Shown piece by piece: positions 1 to 10,859 of a stretch of 64,000 nt of DNA (position 1 is its first letter; each line of letters opens with the position of its first letter). Made by a program: the position numbers and the translations under genes. Source of the DNA: Thereva unica (Eukaryota; Arthropoda; Insecta; Diptera; Therevidae); contig OX465282.1 of the NCBI GenBank assembly GCA_949987705.1, positions 36,358,039 to 36,422,038 on the forward strand. The letters are read 5' to 3'. Below the pieces are notes generated by a model. It saw only the letters and a list, made by a program, of their open reading frames with translations, was not told the origin of the DNA and did no database searches.

Positions 1-1247
1 GTCATAACGTTTTCGTCAATTAAAATGTAGTCGTCCCAACTAGCTTCCATGTTAATATCTCTTCGCATTTGTTCATTAGTTAATATTTGCTCGGCAATTT
101 TAGATAGCGGTATATCATCATCCGCTGTAAAGCCCAAGTCTTCCTGTGTTGAAGAAAATCCAGCATGACGGAAGCAATTTTTAATAGTATCAGATGTAAC
201 ACGTTCCCATGCTTTCGCAATCATTAAAATCGCATCAAGGACATTTATGTTGAAAGGCTTTTTTTCTTCCAAATTTCTTATGATACGAAGAACTTGAAGT
301 TGTCTAAAGTGATGTTTTAAAGACTTTATAACACCCTGATCTAATGGTTGCAATATAGCAGTTGTATTAGCAGGCATAAAAACAAGCTTGATTGCCTTGA
401 GGTTTTCAAGGTTTGGATGAGCTGGACAATTATCTAGTAAAAGTAAAGCCTTTTTGCGTTTTGTATAGAGTTCCGTGTCCCAGTCACGTAAAATTTTCTC
501 AAATAACGCAGATGTCATCCATGCTTTTTTGTTACTTTCAAAAGTGACAGGCAGAGAGTGCACGTTCTTGAAGCATCGCGGTTTAGCAGACTTTCCAATC
601 ACGACAAGCTTCCTTTTCTCAGTGCCAGTTAAATTTGCCGTTACCAATATAGTCAACCTTTCTTTGGACATTTTTCCACCGGCACATTTCTCACCCTTGA
701 AACGAAGAGTTTTATCTGGCGTCATGCGGTAAAATAATCCTGTTTCATCTGCATTGAAAATTTCATCATTCGTATAGTTTTCTCGCAGCTTAGGCCATAC
801 ATTATTTAGCCAGTTTTGTGGAATTGCCTCATTCACAGTTCCCGCTTCCCCACTTATTTTACCAAATACAATGTTATGTCTCTTTCGAAAACGTTGAATC
901 CAACTTTTACAGCACACAAAATTCTTTCCTAGGTTACTGGAAAATTGATTTGCTTTCTCTAAGAGAATTGTACCATTGATTGGGACATTGTTGCTTCTCT
1001 GTTCACGAAACCATTTCAATAAAGCGGCATCAATATCATTATGTTTGGAATCTTTGATTTTTTTCATTTTAAGATTTTTTTGTTCAAAAGATTCTTTAAT
1101 GTTATTCTTATTTTTCAATATTGTTGAAATTGTAGAATGTGAAACTCCCAGTTCTTTAGATATAGCCGAATTTTTTTCACCTGCTTCTAGCCTCCATAAT
1201 ATTGCAGCCTTTTCCTCTACAGTCAACGCTTTTCTTTTTGTAGCCAT
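1..1247 (-). CDS. Tigger-like DDE transposase, C-terminus outside window
   Basis: A minus-strand frame starts at ATG 1245-1247 and stays open for about 415 codons to the window edge. Residues about 1-50 form a psq/CENPB-type helix-turn-helix (VEEKAAILWRLEAGE, then AISKELGVSHSTIS). Residues about 75-130 resemble the CENPB second DNA-binding domain (WIQRFRKRHNIVFG). The DDE core follows: FNADETGLFYR near 168, LLLDNCPAHPN near 268 and ILQPLDQGVIKSL near 298, giving a DD30D spacing typical of pogo/Tigger. Such proteins cut and paste their own element at TA sites; domesticated relatives are jerky and TIGD proteins. No stop or frameshift is visible, so this copy may be young. A domesticated gene is less likely because the TIR and TA lie directly beside it. 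Confidence 0.88.
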   Translation of the reverse strand, partial: MATKRKALTVEEKAAILWRLEAGEKNSAISKELGVSHSTISTILKNKNNIKESFEQKNLKMKKIKDSKHNDIDAALLKWFREQRSNNVPINGTILLEKANQFSSNLGKNFVCCKSWIQRFRKRHNIVFGKISGEAGTVNEAIPQNWLNNVWPKLRENYTNDEIFNADETGLFYRMTPDKTLRFKGEKCAGGKMSKERLTILVTANLTGTEKRKLVVIGKSAKPRCFKNVHSLPVTFESNKKAWMTSALFEKILRDWDTELYTKRKKALLLLDNCPAHPNLENLKAIKLVFMPANTTAILQPLDQGVIKSLKHHFRQLQVLRIIRNLEEKKPFNINVLDAILMIAKAWERVTSDTIKNCFRHAGFSSTQEDLGFTADDDIPLSKIAEQILTNEQMRRDINMEASWDDYILIDENVM

Positions 1248-1831
1248 ATTTACTGTGAATAGATTTTGTTTATTAACTAACTTTACTATAAAAATACATA
1301 CATACTCAAATCGACAAACAGCAAACGGCTTTAAATTGAAAAATCCTTAAAAAATCTTTTATAAGAAAACTGTTCGAGAGAACACGGTAAAAAACAAGTG
1401 CGCTTCCGCGAAATGCACAAAATATAAAATCCTAAATCTCGATTTCACCAACAAACTCACAAGCAAAAGACACCAGCAGAGTTTCACTAACAACCAAGAA
1501 ATGCCAAAAATATATACAAAGTTAATAACCGTTTTCGCCGTAATAATATATACATAATATACGTGTGCGGAAAAAAGAAAATAGAATACATTATGTAAAA
1601 AAAGTTTAGAAAAACTCATTTATTTTTCTAAATTTGTCGTTATATTCGATTCTTATGTAAAAATTGCAATGTAAACTTGGTCGTGTTAAACGGTCCGTCG
1701 CTAAAACCAATGTCGTTATAAACAATATAAGAAAGCATGTGAAAACATACATTGTAAAATGGGGGTTTAAAATTTCGTCGTTATATCCAGATCGACGTAG
1801 TAAGCGATGTCGTTATAAACAGTTTTTACTG
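1..1831 (-). mobile_element. Tigger/pogo-type DNA transposon, one end outside the window
   Basis: The right terminus (5' side on the minus strand) ends at 1831 with CAGTAAAAACTG followed by several copies of the motif TATAACGACA (about 1640-1831), the usual subterminal layout of Tigger elements. It is followed by TA at 1832-1833, the expected target duplication. The other terminus lies left of position 1. The stretch 1248-1640 between terminus and transposase start is AT-rich and non-coding. Confidence 0.85.
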
Positions 1832-2136
1832 TATATTCAAGATGCACGCGATTTCAAAATTTTCAAAATTTTTCTACTAACATAAACTATATGTGATATA
1901 TTCAAGTAAATAAAACAATGCACTATCCGTACATAAATATATGATCGTTATGTATTACAACACACCTGACCCAAATTAGACAAATTTACGATCGCACAAC
2001 ACCTTGCTGCGCCATTCTTTTAATTAACTTTTTCATTAAAATTGAAATTTCACGCTTTCTTTAAAATATTTTTTATTTTTTACTTTTCAGTACATTTTTT
2101 AGTTAATTAAAAGAATTTTTTTTAACCATTTATTTT
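1832..2136. other. AT-rich spacer without recognised features
   Basis: Follows the TA target site of the Tigger element. It has long T and A runs and no coding potential. Confidence 0.6.
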
Positions 2137-3401
2137 ATTTTCTACTTTTTAGTTTATTATATGTATTCCGCCATTTTATGATGGCAATTCTATTAGATTT
2201 AAAATTACGTCACACAGTTTACTGTATTCATTTGATACCCATGTCGTGGGCTCGGTGGAACATAATTGCAAAAACGGCCGCCATCTCGGAACCGTCTTCT
2301 TGATTTTTTTACAAAAAGGTCAGATTGCATTTAGTACTTATACATGATGAGTTGAACTCAAGTTGAACCCAAGTCTAACTACATGTAAACGGGAGTCGAG
2401 TTGGGTTAAAGTTGACGGAACTCGACTCAGCTCTGCTACCTGGGTTTAGTTGAAATTATGCATACGGACATGAGTTCAGTATTTGAGTAGTTGAATTTAG
2501 TTGGCAGCAGCATGTCTGTGTTTGTTTGTGATTTTTTGTAACGTGCATTGCTTCTTTATTATCAACTCACCCTTAACTCAACTATTCATCTCATCATTCA
2601 TACACATTAACCACCCGAACTACGAGTGTGTGCAAAATTGGAAGTTGATCGGTTATATTTTCTACTTTTTAGTCTATTATAAGCTTTCCGCAATTTAGTG
2701 TTGGCCGCCATTTTGAATTAGGAATGACGCCACATAGCTTATTGTGTTCTACCTGTCATATCCTTTCATTTGATACCCATGTCAGAGGGCCGCGGAGCAC
2801 AATTTCAAAAATCGGGCGCCATTTTGGAACCGCCATCTTGATATTTTTACAAAATGGCCAGATTGCATTGTCATCCAAACTAAACGTGTATGCAAAATTT
2901 CAGCTCTATCCGAAACCGGGAAGTGGGTCAAATTTAACTTCCAAGATTTGACGACAAACAGTGTAAGTGTTGGCCGCCATTTCGAATTTGGAATGACGCC
3001 ACATAGCTTATTGGGTTCTACCTGTCATATCCTTTCATTTAATACCCATGTCAGAGGGCCGCGGAGCACAATTTCAAAAATCGGGAGCCATTTTGGAACC
3101 GCCATCTTGATATTTTTACAAAATGGCCAGATTGCATTGTCATCCAAACTAAACGTGTATGCAAAATTTCAGCTCTATCCGAAACCGGGAAGTGGGTCAA
3201 ATTTAACTTCCAAGATTTGACGACACACAGTGTAAGTTAAAATAAGCTCCATTTTGGAATCGCCATCTTGATATTTTTACAAAATGGCCAGATTGCATTG
3301 TCATCCAAACTAAACGTGTATGCAAAATTTCAGCTCTATCCGAAACCGGGAAGTGGGTCAAATTTAACTTCCAAGATTTGACGACATACAGTGTAAGTTA
3401 A
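2137..3401 (+). repeat. Satellite-like tandem repeat, about 269-bp unit
   Basis: The phrase ATTTTGGAACCGCCATCTTG starts at 2821 and recurs at 3090 (spacing 269) and, with one change, at 3251 (spacing 161, so the last unit has lost about 108 bp). Units 2 and 3 are nearly identical over the segment CCAGATTGCATTGTCATCC to GTGGGTCAAATTTAACTTCC. A more degenerate unit starts near 2137 and is interrupted at about 2345-2600. The short open frames in the units repeat with them and are not genes. Confidence 0.85.
2345..2600. mobile_element. Possible small MITE inside the satellite array
   Basis: This segment breaks the first satellite unit. It begins TGATGAGTTGAACTCAAG, and its other end on the opposite strand reads TGATGAGATGAATAGTTG, an imperfect inverted repeat flanked on both sides by TACA. 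The interior is rich in GAGTTGAACT-like repeats. No coding content. Confidence 0.35.
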
Positions 3402-3775
3402 ATAAAAGAATTTAAAAACACAATATTCATCAACAAAAATAAACGTTTCAAAATGTTTAGTATCATCAAAACAACTTGCAAAACTATACATAACCTCACT
3501 TTTTCAATCAGCTAATTTTCTATCACTTTTAACAACAAATAACGATAATTCACAATTTCCACCTTAATACACTTTTATTTGGCTTTTTAAAGCCGACGAC
3601 GTAACACCACGACGCAATGTTTTGTTATATACCGATATTCTTTCGGTACTGGAAACTTTACTTTATTATCGATAAACCGCCGATTTTATTTAAAAAATTT
3701 CCTTGATAAAACTGTCTTTCGTTATTGAATTTATTTCACTTTATTCCCGTAATCGCAGATATCATAAACCGTGAT
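3402..3775. other. Non-coding; possibly leader of a second errantivirus copy
   Basis: No gene is visible. Read on the minus strand this sequence lies just downstream of the tRNA-Ser primer-binding site at 3776-3793, where a retroviral leader would be, but no gag follows before the satellite array. Confidence 0.35.
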
Positions 3776-3793
3776 ATCCTACCGACTGCGCCA
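3776..3793 (-). promoter_or_regulatory. Retroviral primer-binding site, tRNA-Ser type
   Basis: On the minus strand the 18-mer TGGCGCAGTCGGTAGGAT starts with the TGG expected to pair with a tRNA CCA end and matches the tRNA-Ser site known from errantiviruses of the 17.6/297 group. The preceding minus-strand bases (3794 to about 3920) are AT-rich with an initiator-like TTCAGTC and would be an LTR end. Its position after env, not before gag, is odd. Confidence 0.65.
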
Positions 3794-3917
3794 GTTAAAA
3801 GATTTATTTATATTAATATAAAAAAAATTAAAACTCAAATTTATTTCACGACAGGATTTAATCTAACTTGAATCAACATACATACATACATCGAGACTGA
3901 ATCTTAAAAGAGTAAAT

Positions 3918-5119
3918 CTAAGATTCTACTTGTGCAATTTGTGTGTGGGATAATTCTGTGGAATTTTGATATGGGAAATGCTCTTTGGAATTTTTCTTAA
4001 GAATTTTGTCTGGAGATAGGGAATGGATATGGGAACCTTCGAGTGCAGGTGCAGTATTGCAACATGTTGATGAAATATTACTAATAGTATTGAATTTATG
4101 TTGATGTCCATAACTCTCGCATAGCATATTGTTGTATTTCTTAAAGAATTGCACCTCTCCTTAACTCCGAAAGTGCGAGTTTGGTTGACGAGTAGCTCTT
4201 CGAATTCGAGAAAAACCTTCTTCTGGTTCTTGGTCGTTGCTCTAATGAGGATGTGGTTATAATCATGATCATCAGTTTTCGGCATTGAGATTATGTACAG
4301 GAGTATTGACTCTTTTATTATTATTGTAGGTTCTGCATATTCTATTGCCTCGATTTCATTTTCGTAAGGTAGTGTTTTTATTATTGCTAAAAGTTGGTTT
4401 ACTTCTTCCTTGTCCAACAGGTTAGAATTCACAATTCCATTTTTGGCCAAATGCTCAGCTAATACTATTTTATCTACCTCGTCCTTTAAAATATTTAAAC
4501 GATTGAATAGTAGTTGGGCGTATTTGTCATCGCCCCGCTCATTTATTTGTTCGGCAACCTTGTTGCATTGTGCTAATATTTTATTGGTTGTATCCATCAG
4601 CTTTTCGTTGATCTTGTATTGCTTATTGGGGGTATTCAGACGGTGCACATTCATGGCAAGTAAAACCGGTTTTATAGATGAGAGAGGGAAGGGAGCGGAA
4701 GAACTTAACGAAACAGCGTCTGAATATCTCCATTATTAGTTACCAATGCATCTTGGCTTTTCAAAATGGTGTCCCAGTCTGAGGCATCTGGTGAGCCCGC
4801 TACCCACTTCCAAGCAGAGCCAATCCAATTGATGGATCTCTTATGTCTGCGGTCTCCTCCTCTTAATCTCTGAATTGACTTCAGTATTTGGGATATCTGA
4901 TGTTCCAATTGTGGCTTTAGGATGCTGGTATTTTCTATGCCTTTGGACGCGAGTATTGTTCTATTTAGCACCTCTTCATATTTCGTTAGGTTGACGACAT
5001 GGACGAGCTTGATGCTACCCTCGATTATTCTTCCATTTCCTAATTTTATTGCTGCTAGAAGACTTGAGTATTTGAATACATTGGCTGATAGTGCAAGTTT
5101 AACCCAAAGTGCTCTCTAA
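3918..5119 (-). pseudogene. Errantivirus-type env remnant (baculovirus-F-like fusion glycoprotein)
   Basis: Frames at 4971-4705, 4654-3926 and 4154-3918 together resemble the envelope protein of insect errantiviruses, a class I fusion glycoprotein related to baculovirus F protein. The key signature is a furin-like basic site (RRHKRS) followed by NWIGSAWKWVAGSPDASDWD, as found at the fusion subunit start in this family. Cysteine residues appear in the later frame, but no transmembrane anchor is visible, so the 3' end seems lost. At least two frame changes separate the pieces. The copy cannot make an intact envelope protein. Confidence 0.75.
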
Positions 5120-5336
5120 TTTAGATGATTCATATTAGCTTGTATTAGGTGTACTAGTAACTAATTATCCTATTGGCTAATGATTCCCAGTTATATATAT
5201 TTTTATTTCTTATTGGCTGGTGCTTCCCTATATGTTTTAGTATATAATGGTTTTATTGGCTAAAAGTTAAATGTTGTATACTTATTTCCTATTTGTTAGT
5301 GCGATTTCCTATTCAATATCTGACAAGTAACTCGTT

Positions 5337-5800
5337 TATAGGCGATTGTTTTTTATGTGCGATTTGTGTACCCGCCGCCCACTGACCGTAGTTACCGTGA
5401 CTCTATTATCTTTAGCCACGACCTCCTTCTGGTAGGTTGGTTTATGCTTCCCTTGTATTTGTTTTATTACGGTGAATATTGTTTGCCCCGGATTATATTC
5501 TTTATTCCCTTTTGGAATTTGCTCTGGTGAGTTTCTTTCTCTGATTTTTCTGGATTTGTTCTGTTAAATCCTCGTTGATCTTGGACCTGAGTTCCAATAG
5601 GTTTTGATAATTGATTCGCTGAGACCTTCCCAGAAATATATCACTAGGTTTCCTATTCGTAACCGAATGGATTGTGTTGTTATAACGGTCTACTGCTATA
5701 TTTACGATCTCCTTTAGTGTTGAATCTGGATATTCTCTTATAATTTCAATTATCGTGGAGTGCACTCTTTCTATTGTTCCATTTATTTATTTCGACGTAG
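5337..5800 (-). pseudogene. Errantivirus integrase C-terminal remnant
   Basis: The frame contains NGTIERVHSTIIEII, matching the region of the third catalytic residue (E) of retroviral integrase, followed by a basic C-terminal tail and a downstream frame with GQTIFTVIKQIQGKHKP and SGRRVHKSHIKN, typical of the pol end in this group. The integrase zinc-binding domain and the first two catalytic aspartates are missing: the sequence passes directly from the RNase H-integrase linker (about 5870-5800) to this point, so an internal deletion removed most of the integrase. Confidence 0.75.
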
Positions 5801-5872
5801 TGTCGATGATATCCTGCGTAAGGTTCTTCATACACATACGTGTCATCCCCCTCTTTGATGATGATCTGATTT

Positions 5873-6809
5873 TTAAATACATACATTTAATGGGGCTTCG
5901 CAATGTGGGATAAGGTTGGAGCTGTCTTCATCAGCGCTGTGCATAGTTTGAGAAGAAGACGTAAGTACATTAGCTTCTGTTTCCAGTCTAGATAGTGCGT
6001 CTGCGACCTGGTTTGTTTTTCCTGGCTTGTAGACGAGTTCGTAATTATACTCCTTGATCCTGGCTTTCCATCGTTTTAACTTCGCGTTGGTGTTTCTGTG
6101 GCTAAGGCTGAAGGTTAATGGTTGATGATCGGTCAATATCTTGATCTTCTTAGCGCCATATAAGTAGTTCCTCAAGTTATCGAGTGCCCATACTATGGCC
6201 AACATTTCCTTCTCGTTTGTGGCATAGTTTTCCTCGATTTTATTGAGGGTTCTTGATATATAGGTAATAGGACGGCCCTTTCCTATTTCCCCTTGCGACA
6301 AAACAGCACCGATTCCATGGTCAGAGGCGTCCGTAGTAAGTATAAAGGGTTTGGTAAAATCCGGAAAGTTCAGAATTTCAGGAGATGCCAAAAGATCTTT
6401 TAAGTCCTTGAATGGCTTCATTTATCTTTCCCCCATCTCAATTTTAATTTTCTTTGATTGGTGAGCTTTGATCTGTCCATTTTCCTCTCTAGTAAGAATG
6501 GTTAAATGTTTCGCGATTTTGGCAAAATCCTTTATGAATCGACGGTAGTAAGAGGTGAGTCCTAAGAAGCTTTTTAAGTCCTTCAGATTAGTTGGAGGTT
6601 TAATTTTTTGAATGGCTTCGACCTTCTTCTTATCTGGCTTAATGCCTTCATTGGTTATCAAATAACCCAGGAACTCGGTTTCTGCCTTTAAGAACTCAGT
6701 TTTGTCCAGATTTACTCGAAAGTTCTAATTTCGAGAATATTAATTCGATGTTTTTGAGATGTTCTATTTTTCCAAATATAATAATGTCATCAATATACAC
6801 ATAACATAT
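5873..6809 (-). pseudogene. Errantivirus RT (3' half) and RNase H remnant
   Basis: On the minus strand the piece starts at the RT active-site block (VYIDDIIIFGK, just left of 6809), then the thumb (FLGLTSYYRRFIKDFAKIA, 6661-6422), then RNase H (ILTTDASDHGIGAVLSQG, then EMLAIVWALDNLRNYLYG, then ILTDHQPLTFS, 6421-5873). A stop separates thumb and RNase H, and frames shift near 6720. The 5' half of RT is missing because A1 and an accompanying deletion lie between this piece and the protease at 8808. Confidence 0.85.
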
Positions 6810-7728
6810 TGTGATGATTTATGCGCCATCTGTTTGTCAAAAAGCATAATCAACGATTGACAACTCTGGTTGATGTCTGAACTAATAATTTATGTACTCT
6901 TTGAATAGAGAAGACGAAGAAGTGCAATTTATTAAACACGGGGAAGCATTTTGGCAACACTAATGCATAGCATTCTTTACGTATTTGTGTCTAACCCGGA
7001 CAGTGGCTGTGTATATTTATTCAAAACCCGGAAGGGATATCGTTTCTCAGCAACCATCTCGGTGAGAACGCTTCACTTGGCTAAATGTTTGAAGCAGACC
7101 CTTCGCAAAACCTGAACATATTTCACTACGCCTATGTCCGGGTTAGACAATGTATTTTGTTGTTGTGGTTAAAGTCAATGTATTTTGTTGTTGTGGTCAA
7201 AGTGGAAGGGGAGAATTAGAGGGAAAATTTCTTGATCCCAAGTGCTTCCCTCAAATCCGTGTACATGTACGCTATTTTCGGTTCCTTATCTTCTCTATTC
7301 AAAGTATGTACTAAACTAAAATTGGAACGCGCGATAAGTGAAGACAACTTCAAGCTTCTGGACGAAAAGAAAAGAACATACCACTAGGCTCGAGAAAAGG
7401 AACGAAGGTTCCAGAAGTTAGATAAAGGTGGAGCTTGGATATAAAAGCGGCTTACAGGCGCTGAAAGAGTCAGTTTTAATTTTAAAGGCGATAAAAGTGT
7501 TCTAAAGTGAGAACAGTGAAAAGTAGTGATTTAAAAGTGAACTATAAAGCGATAGATAGAATTTAATAGTGCGAGTTATTAAATTGAAAGTGATTATAGT
7601 GAACTGTAAGAATTGTGTTAGTAATTAAATTGTGTTTTGGTTTGTGATAAATAAATTATTGTGTGGACAATTAAAAAGTGTATTCCTTAATTAATCCTAC
7701 GAATCCGTTAAGCCGTAAAAACGTAACA
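6810..7728 (+). repeat. 5' LTR of A1, MITE-interrupted
   Basis: Begins TGTGATGATT and ends AAACGTAACA as in the other family A LTRs. Without the MITE and its duplicated 8 bp it would be about 505 bp. In the middle part it shares CTAGGCTCGAGAAAA with A4 where A2 and A3 have a different sequence. Confidence 0.88.
6899..7304. mobile_element. MITE with 8-bp target duplication (hAT-like), 406 bp
   Basis: Terminal inverted repeats CTTTGAATAGAGAAGA (16 bp) flank a non-coding body. TATGTACT precedes it at 6891-6898 and repeats at 7305-7312; the undisturbed LTRs of A2 and A3 carry this 8-mer once, giving an empty site. An 8-bp duplication fits hAT, though P and Merlin elements cannot be excluded. A larger diverged relative lies at 24917-25653. 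Confidence 0.88.
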
Positions 7729-7836
7729 ATTGGTGTCAGAAATGGGATTAATTAAGAGATAAGTGAAATAAGTGAACTTGAACAATAATTGTGATTGGAC
7801 TTTAAATTTTGTGCGTGAGAAGGACTTATTAGTAAA

Positions 7837-8806
7837 ATGGGTCGAAAGCTAGTGGATTTGCGCACTGTAGAGTTGAAAAGAGAGTTAAGTAAACGCTCAT
7901 TGTCAACGGTGGGGGCTAAAAATTCCATAACCGCCCTGCTTCGAGAAGCTATGGTGAACGAAGGTAAGGATCTTGAAGCCTACATGTTTGAAGGCGAGGT
8001 AGAAGCAGAGCCAGAAGAGGCGACAGCGAGTATGGCAGAACTTCTTAAGACATTGATGGTAATGAAAGAAGCGCAAGAACGTGCATCAGCAGAGATGAAG
8101 GAAGCGCAAGAACGGTCATCAGCAGCGCAAGAACGTGCATCAGCAGAAATTAAGGAAGTGACAGCCGAGATGAAAGAAGCGCAAGAACGGTCTTCAGCAG
8201 AGATGAAGGAAGCGCAAGAACGTTCGACAACAGAGATCAAGTCGAAAGTGTTGGCGTTAAAATATGAACAGAAGCTGTTAGCAGTAGCTCATGAACGCTC
8301 GTTAGCAGAACTCAAAGAGTCTATGGAAGAGCAGAAGAACCAGCTGGAGCAGAAAATCGAATCATTCTCCCTTTCTGTCGACAACAAGCTAGATAACATG
8401 AAAGAAAATGTAAGGAATGATCTGGAAAATCTCGAATCTTCCATCAAGGCAAATGTGAGGAATGATCTGGAAAATCTCGAATCTTCCATCAAGGCAAACG
8501 TAAGGAATGATCTAGAAAAACTCGAAATTGAACTAGAAACCGTCAGAGCCGATCTAGAAAGAGTAAAGATTCACCACCCAGCGACGGCATCTCATGAAGT
8601 CATCGGAGTTAGGAAACTACAGCCTCCAACTTTCGACGGGCAAAGCCCATGGCCTACTTATAAGCTTCAATTCGAAGCGGCAGCAACGGGCAATTTCTGG
8701 ACTGAGGAGGAAAAAGCAACGGCCTTAACGTTGTCATTAAGGGGCACAGCAGCAGAAATATTGCAGTCAATACCAGCAGACCATCGCAACAGCTACGGGT
8801 TCTTAG
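7837..8806 (+). pseudogene. Family A gag, 5' part only
   Basis: ATG at 7837 opens a frame of about 323 family A codons before it reads into unrelated sequence. Residues 5-40 look like a SAP motif (LKRELSKRSLSTVGAKNSI). Residues about 65-245 are a long charged coiled coil built from KEAQERSSAEM-type and NVRNDLENLESSIKA-type repeats. Then comes the start of a capsid-like region (VRKLQPPTFDGQSPW). The known role of Gag is to form the particle that packages element RNA. Zinc knuckle, protease and pol are absent because the copy is truncated at 8806. Confidence 0.85.
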
Positions 8807-8807
8807 T

Positions 8808-9466
8808 TCCCGTCCATTGGCCGATTATCCCGTCGAAAGATTTTAATCCTGGGAGAACGAAAAAGTTCACCAAACTATCATTTCCAATACTGGCAAAGAA
8901 TTTTCCTGTGATCTTTTCGTTAATTTCTATCTCTCCTCCGGCTGACTGTATTTTGAAAGAAGTCCCAGTTGGCTGTTTCTTAATTGCTAACTCTGGCCTT
9001 ATAAAATTTTTGTTAGCTCCCGTGTCAATCAGGAACTTTAGAATCTTACCATCTCTAGTCTTGTATTCTATATAGGGAATGCTAGAGAGGGTCCCATCAT
9101 AAAAATTTACCTCTTGGGTTTCTTCATCACTATCTTCAAGATACTCATTTTCCATTTGCTCCTCAAAATCTGTGCTGTATTCTTCGTCATTTTCCTCCTG
9201 TTCCCTGGCCGTTTCAGAGCACAAATTCTTTGGTGTTTGTTTGGGAAGTTGTCAGAACCATTATATCTCTTTATCCCGTAGTTGTTGCTAGGTCGATTCA
9301 TATAATTAGCCTGTCTGGTCTGAATAGAATGATCAACCTCCATCGGGACCGCGGGTTTAGGCTGAGTCGGCCTCGGTGATCGTTGAGGACGTTGCTCATG
9401 CTGGACATGATAGGCTTCGTTCTTTTGCCTAAGCGGTGGCATCTTAGATGGAATTCGCGGTGTCAA
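8808..9466 (-). pseudogene. Errantivirus gag C-terminus and protease remnant
   Basis: The frame 9224-8808 contains an aspartic protease start, KFLIDTGANKNFIRPELA, with the DTG active-site triad, preceded by an acidic segment. An overlapping frame 9466-9107 has a proline- and arginine-rich gag tail (QRSPRPTQPKPAVPMEVDHS). The two frames overlap, as expected where gag and pol meet by -1 frameshifting, though decay could also explain it. The piece ends abruptly at the A1 junction. Confidence 0.72.
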
Positions 9467-9938
9467 CTGAAATGGGGTCGGACTAATTTTTGCCGTCTTC
9501 CCTCATTTCATAGCAATATATAAGGGATATATATTGCCAATAAAAACTATTACTTCACACATTTTTATTTTATGTTATTCTTTTATTTAATATATTTATT
9601 TAATATTTATTTAATAGTTTAAAATTTTTATATTTTTTTATTATGTCACGTTAAATAATTACATAACGGTTTTTATTAACTTATTATAGGAGACTTCCTT
9701 TTTAAATAAGCTCCTAACTAATACTCTTACAAATATTCAAAATAATTTTTTCATATCACAATATTTGTGTGGCTATGTTTTTAAAATCTGTGTACAGTGT
9801 ATACATACGTGATATGACAATCCAAATTCCCCAAGTGTATTTCATAGTAGTAGTGAGAATCCAAATTGTGACGTAACCAAAAACACTGTACTTAAAATTA
9901 TTAGAACAGAAACTGAATGGATACTTGAATAAAACTTA
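9467..9938. other. Non-coding insertion or replacement inside errantivirus gag
   Basis: Gag similarity stops at 9938 and resumes at about 9466. The intervening sequence is very AT-rich and has no coding potential. At 9795-9888 a 94-bp segment begins CAGTG and ends CACTG, flanked by TA on both sides, with inverted ends (CAGTGTATACATACGT against CAGTGTTTTTGGTTACGT); it may be a tiny Tc1/mariner-type MITE. Confidence 0.5.
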
Positions 9939-10365
9939 TTACAACGAAAACGTTTGAGGTCTTTGAATTAGCAACATTTTCGATAAGTCACCATTTAATC
10001 CCCTTACGAAAACATCTAATGCTCGATTTCTGTACGATTCGATTAACACATTCATTGTTTCTTGAGAATAAACCTCCGTCTTGATTTTATTAACGATCAG
10101 TGAAAATTGGTGGTTAACATTGGCATAAAATTCGTCAATACTCATGGTACCTTGATATAAGAAATTTAACTGATGTTCTAGGGTGCGAAGGGACGTTATC
10201 TGCATAATGGAGCGATAAACACTTTTTAATTGCACTCCAATCCTCATCAAAAATATTATAAGATATTAGAGCCGCGTCTGCCGGTCCTCTTACTTTTTGT
10301 CTAATGCTTTGCAAAATTGATCGGTATATCGGTTTATCTCGGACTATCTGGTAGTCTTTTAATAC
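9939..10365 (-). pseudogene. Errantivirus gag, central part
   Basis: Upstream frame (10365-10240) includes RGPADAALISYNIFDEDWSA, and after a frame change the frame 10250-9939 continues with TLEHQLNFLYQGTMSIDEFY and YRNRALDVFVRGLNGDLSKM. These are hallmark blocks of errantivirus capsid domains. The A2 insertion at 10366 separates this piece from the N-terminal part at 14524-14788; the 4-bp duplication ATAC marks the break. Confidence 0.8.
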
Positions 10366-10857
10366 TGTGATGATTATGCGCCATCTGTTTGTCGAGAGGA
10401 TGAATCAACGATTTTCGGTTGTTGTCTGAACTAAGAATTTATGTACTAAACTAACGAGCGATAAGCGAATACAATTTCAAGCTGGTCGAAACTTAAGGAA
10501 ATAAAAGAACATACCACAAGGAACCAGAAAACGAAGGTTCCAGAAAGTAGACAAAGGTGGAGCTGCCTATATAAAAGCGCCTGGCAGCCGCTATCGGGTC
10601 AGTTCTGATTTGAAAGGCGATAAAAGTGTTTTAAAGTGAGAACAGTGAAAAGTAGTGATTTAAAAGTGAACTATAAAGCGATAGATAGAATTTAATAGTG
10701 CGAGATAGTACATTAAAAGTGATTATAGTGAACTGTAAGAGTTGTGTTTGTAGTTAAATTGTGTTTTGGTTTGTAATAAATAAATTATTGTGTGGATAAT
10801 TAAAAAGTGTATTCCTTAATTAATCCTACGAATCCGTTAAGCCGTAAAAACGTAACA
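10366..10857 (+). repeat. 5' LTR of A2
   Basis: TGTGATGATT to AAACGTAACA, 492 bp, with a TATATAAAAG box and AATAAA. Belongs to the same LTR subtype as A3 (CTTCAAGCTGGTCGAAACT-type middle part). Confidence 0.92.
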
Positions 10858-10859
10858 AT

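Larger units (their letters stand above)
6810..8807 (+). mobile_element. Family A gypsy retrotransposon copy A1, truncated
   Basis: Consists of one LTR (6810-7728, enlarged by a 406-bp MITE), a tRNA-Leu primer site at 7731-7748 with one mismatch, and the first part of gag. Family A sequence stops at about 8807, inside the capsid region, and switches directly to opposite-strand errantivirus protease. The 3' part of A1, its 3' LTR and part of the host provirus RT were lost together, probably by one deletion. Confidence 0.85.

Noticed and set aside
2724..3220. Two similar small proteins (MTPHSLL-type) encoded in tandem
   Set aside because: The frames repeat with the satellite unit; there is no start context, domain or codon pattern to support genes.
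2700..3400. CRISPR-like array
   Set aside because: Units are 161-269 bp, far too long, without unique spacers, and the genome is eukaryotic.
3918..5119. Functional insect retroviral envelope gene
   Set aside because: Frame changes, stops and the lack of a membrane anchor rule out a working product.
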